In this document: positions 52,431 through 53,543 of the stretch, in pieces
Numbering within the stretch: the first letter of the stretch is position 1
How the letters are laid out: each line of letters starts with the position of its first letter
Assembly (NCBI GenBank): GCA_007118495.1
Contig: SKRM01000023.1
Location: 1-53,543, forward strand
Length of the DNA: 53,543 bases
DNA from: Bacteroidales bacterium
GTDB taxonomy: Bacteria; Bacteroidota; Bacteroidia; Bacteroidales; UBA7960
Direction: 5' to 3'
The notes under the pieces: model-generated
Seen by the model: the letters and a program-made list of their open reading frames with translations, nothing else
What the model was told of the DNA's origin: nothing
Databases searched by the model: none
Position numbers and translations under genes: made by a program

Positions 52431-53543
52431 CTACTTATTGATAAGTATTCTGACCTCACGAGATACCGACTGTCCTTGCTGACCTTCTGGTGTTGCCACC
52501 ATGCGCATGATATAGAGACCAGCGCGCAAGTCGAGATTCCAGCTTACTTCTTCCTGGCCATTGACCACAAGGTTCTGCTGGGCGACAACGCGTCCACTCA
52601 AATCATACAATTTCAGATCAACATTAGAACTAACCGGAGTTTGGATCGCTGTTGTAAACTGACCAAGAGAAGGGTTCGGGTACGCATTGACAGTTACGTC
52701 GGCAATGATGCCGGGTACGTCAGTGGTTCCCTGTGTGCGTACGTCAACCATATAAGGAGTCTGGTTGGCGCCGATAGCATCACCCCAAATGAGGTTGGTT
52801 GCACCAGAAATGCTCAGCAGGTTTCCATCTGTGGGAAGAGTTTCACCCATACCAACGATGATACCTTTGATGGTGTTTCCTACCACTTCGTAGTGGAACA
52901 CGAATCCATCAGGCAGCATTGAGGTCAGGTTAACCATCTCAAGATTGGCACCTTTGAGTTCGAACTGGATAGCAGCCAGTGTACCGTCACTCTGTAGTGA
53001 GATATATTCATTGCTCATGAACAGATCTGCAGTTTCAGAAATGATAGCAGCTTTGGTAGCATCACCCATGAAAGCGTTCACCCAAGCAACAATGTCAAGT
53101 ACGTTGATGATACCATCTTCGTTGAAGTCAGCAGCATCAAAGATGAATGTTGCGTCTTCAGCAAGCGTACCGTTCATGTACTGGATCATTGCAATGAGGT
53201 CAGCTACGTTGATGTCGCCATCAGCGTTCACATCACCCATTTGAACTGTGGTAAAGCTCATGGTCACAGGGGCACTGTACTCAGCAACACCAGCGGCATC
53301 GCAAAGTGCACGTACACCAATTACATAGTCTTCACCTGGGTCGAGGTCTTCAAGGGTCGTTTCGCCATCAGTGAAAGCTCCAATGAAAGTACCATCAAGG
53401 TAGAGGCGGAAATCATCCACACTTACTTCAACAGTAACTGTCTTGGCAGTAACTGAAAGCTCAGCAACTGGAACTGCACAAGCGATAAATTCAACTTCAA
53501 CTACTTTATCAGCACCTGCAACAACCACAGCGCCTACATAGTC
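52431..53543 (-). CDS. Dockerin-containing T9SS-secreted protein, 5' end outside the window
   Basis: The frame stays open to the window edge, so the N-terminus is missing; an internal GTG at 53528 is not a credible start. In the visible 371 residues (numbered from that GTG) an FnIII-like domain (about 25-94) precedes a type I dockerin (about 97-156). Both calcium loops are canonical: GDVNADGDINVAD and ADFNEDGIINVLD have the D-x-N-x-D and final D ligands, each followed by a helix. A beta-sandwich (about 165-270, TLAAIQFELKGAN, LPDGFVFHYEVV) resembles a cohesin-type fold. A type A sorting domain closes it (AYPNPSLGQF ... REVRILINK). A terminator separates it from the downstream cohesin-like gene. 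Confidence 0.88.
   Translation of the reverse strand, partial: DYVGAVVVAGADKVVEVEFIACAVPVAELSVTAKTVTVEVSVDDFRLYLDGTFIGAFTDGETTLEDLDPGEDYVIGVRALCDAAGVAEYSAPVTMSFTTVQMGDVNADGDINVADLIAMIQYMNGTLAEDATFIFDAADFNEDGIINVLDIVAWVNAFMGDATKAAIISETADLFMSNEYISLQSDGTLAAIQFELKGANLEMVNLTSMLPDGFVFHYEVVGNTIKGIIVGMGETLPTDGNLLSISGATNLIWGDAIGANQTPYMVDVRTQGTTDVPGIIADVTVNAYPNPSLGQFTTAIQTPVSSNVDLKLYDLSGRVVAQQNLVVNGQEEVSWNLDLRAGLYIMRMVATPEGQQGQSVSREVRILINK
53064..53237 (-). other. Type I dockerin domain
   Basis: Two tandem F-hand calcium-binding segments within the truncated gene, with all canonical Asp/Asn ligands in both loops. In cellulosomes this module binds cohesin. Confidence 0.85.

Noticed and set aside
53064-53237. 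EF-hand calcium sensor rather than dockerin
   Set aside because: The two loops have the dockerin F-hand pattern (D-x-N-x-D-G...N-x-x-D then a single helix) and spacing, without the entering helices of an EF-hand.

Overview
The window comes from a member of the Bacteroidota, most likely a Bacteroidales- or Marinilabiliales-like anaerobe. The main evidence is a full-length SprA/Sov outer-membrane translocon of the type IX secretion system (T9SS), three proteins ending in T9SS type A sorting domains, TAnnTTTG-type promoter elements (TATCTTTG, TAACTTTG, TAAATTTG), a ruvA-sprA gene pair, a short F1 epsilon subunit, and an N-terminally extended RNase HI. A Na+-pumping methylmalonyl-CoA decarboxylase operon points to succinate/propionate-type fermentation.

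Layout. 1-551: no confident gene; a minus-strand terminator, a repeat cluster and a promoter. 552-4659: operon mce-mmdA-oadG-biotin carrier-oadB. 4748-9883 (minus): tyrS followed by two GH13 alpha-amylase-family lipoproteins. 10090-11478: nitroreductase and ElbB. 11479-14095 (minus): HlyD-type adaptor and MacB/FtsX-type permease. 14269-15813 (minus): hotdog thioesterase, exonuclease III, and a Cys-Cys/His-rich small protein. 16097-18955 (minus): AsmA-like protein with a long charged coiled coil. 19220-25298: T9SS-secreted GH13 amylase, OmpA lipoprotein, malic enzyme, ruvA. 25322-32662: sprA. 32893-35020 (minus): DAHP synthase/chorismate mutase and thiL. 35169-36757: CysH-type reductase and an SDR epimerase. 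36883-39281 (minus): recJ-rnhA. 39328-41092 (minus): atpD-atpC. 41293-43768: riboflavin kinase with a degenerate FAD-synthetase half, frr (minus), pyrH. 43746-46420 (minus): rplM-rpsI-rpsB-tsf. 47035-48862: DUF4105/Lnb-like membrane protein and a convergent lipoprotein. 49078-53543 (minus): a protein with four cohesin-like repeats and a T9SS sorting domain, downstream of a truncated gene carrying a canonical type I dockerin plus a T9SS sorting domain.

How the parts relate. SprA is the pore through which proteins with C-terminal sorting domains leave the cell, so the window holds both the exporter and three likely cargoes: the amylase at 19220, the cohesin-like protein and the dockerin protein. 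The two lipoprotein GH13 enzymes could take the secreted amylase's products further down to short sugars in the periplasm or at the cell surface. The adjacent cohesin-like and dockerin modules suggest a possible surface-assembled complex; that is an inference from domain content and proximity.

The intergenic DNA is unusual. Short GC-rich hairpins punctuated by GTTAG/GTTAT/GTTGG recur at several loci. A second family, built on a 35-bp unit, occurs once at 36766 and as five tandem copies at 46677. A 13-copy octamer tract sits between the divergent frr and pyrH genes. Several convergent gene pairs overlap or abut with no terminator between them. I see no tRNA, rRNA, CRISPR array, transposase or prophage gene.
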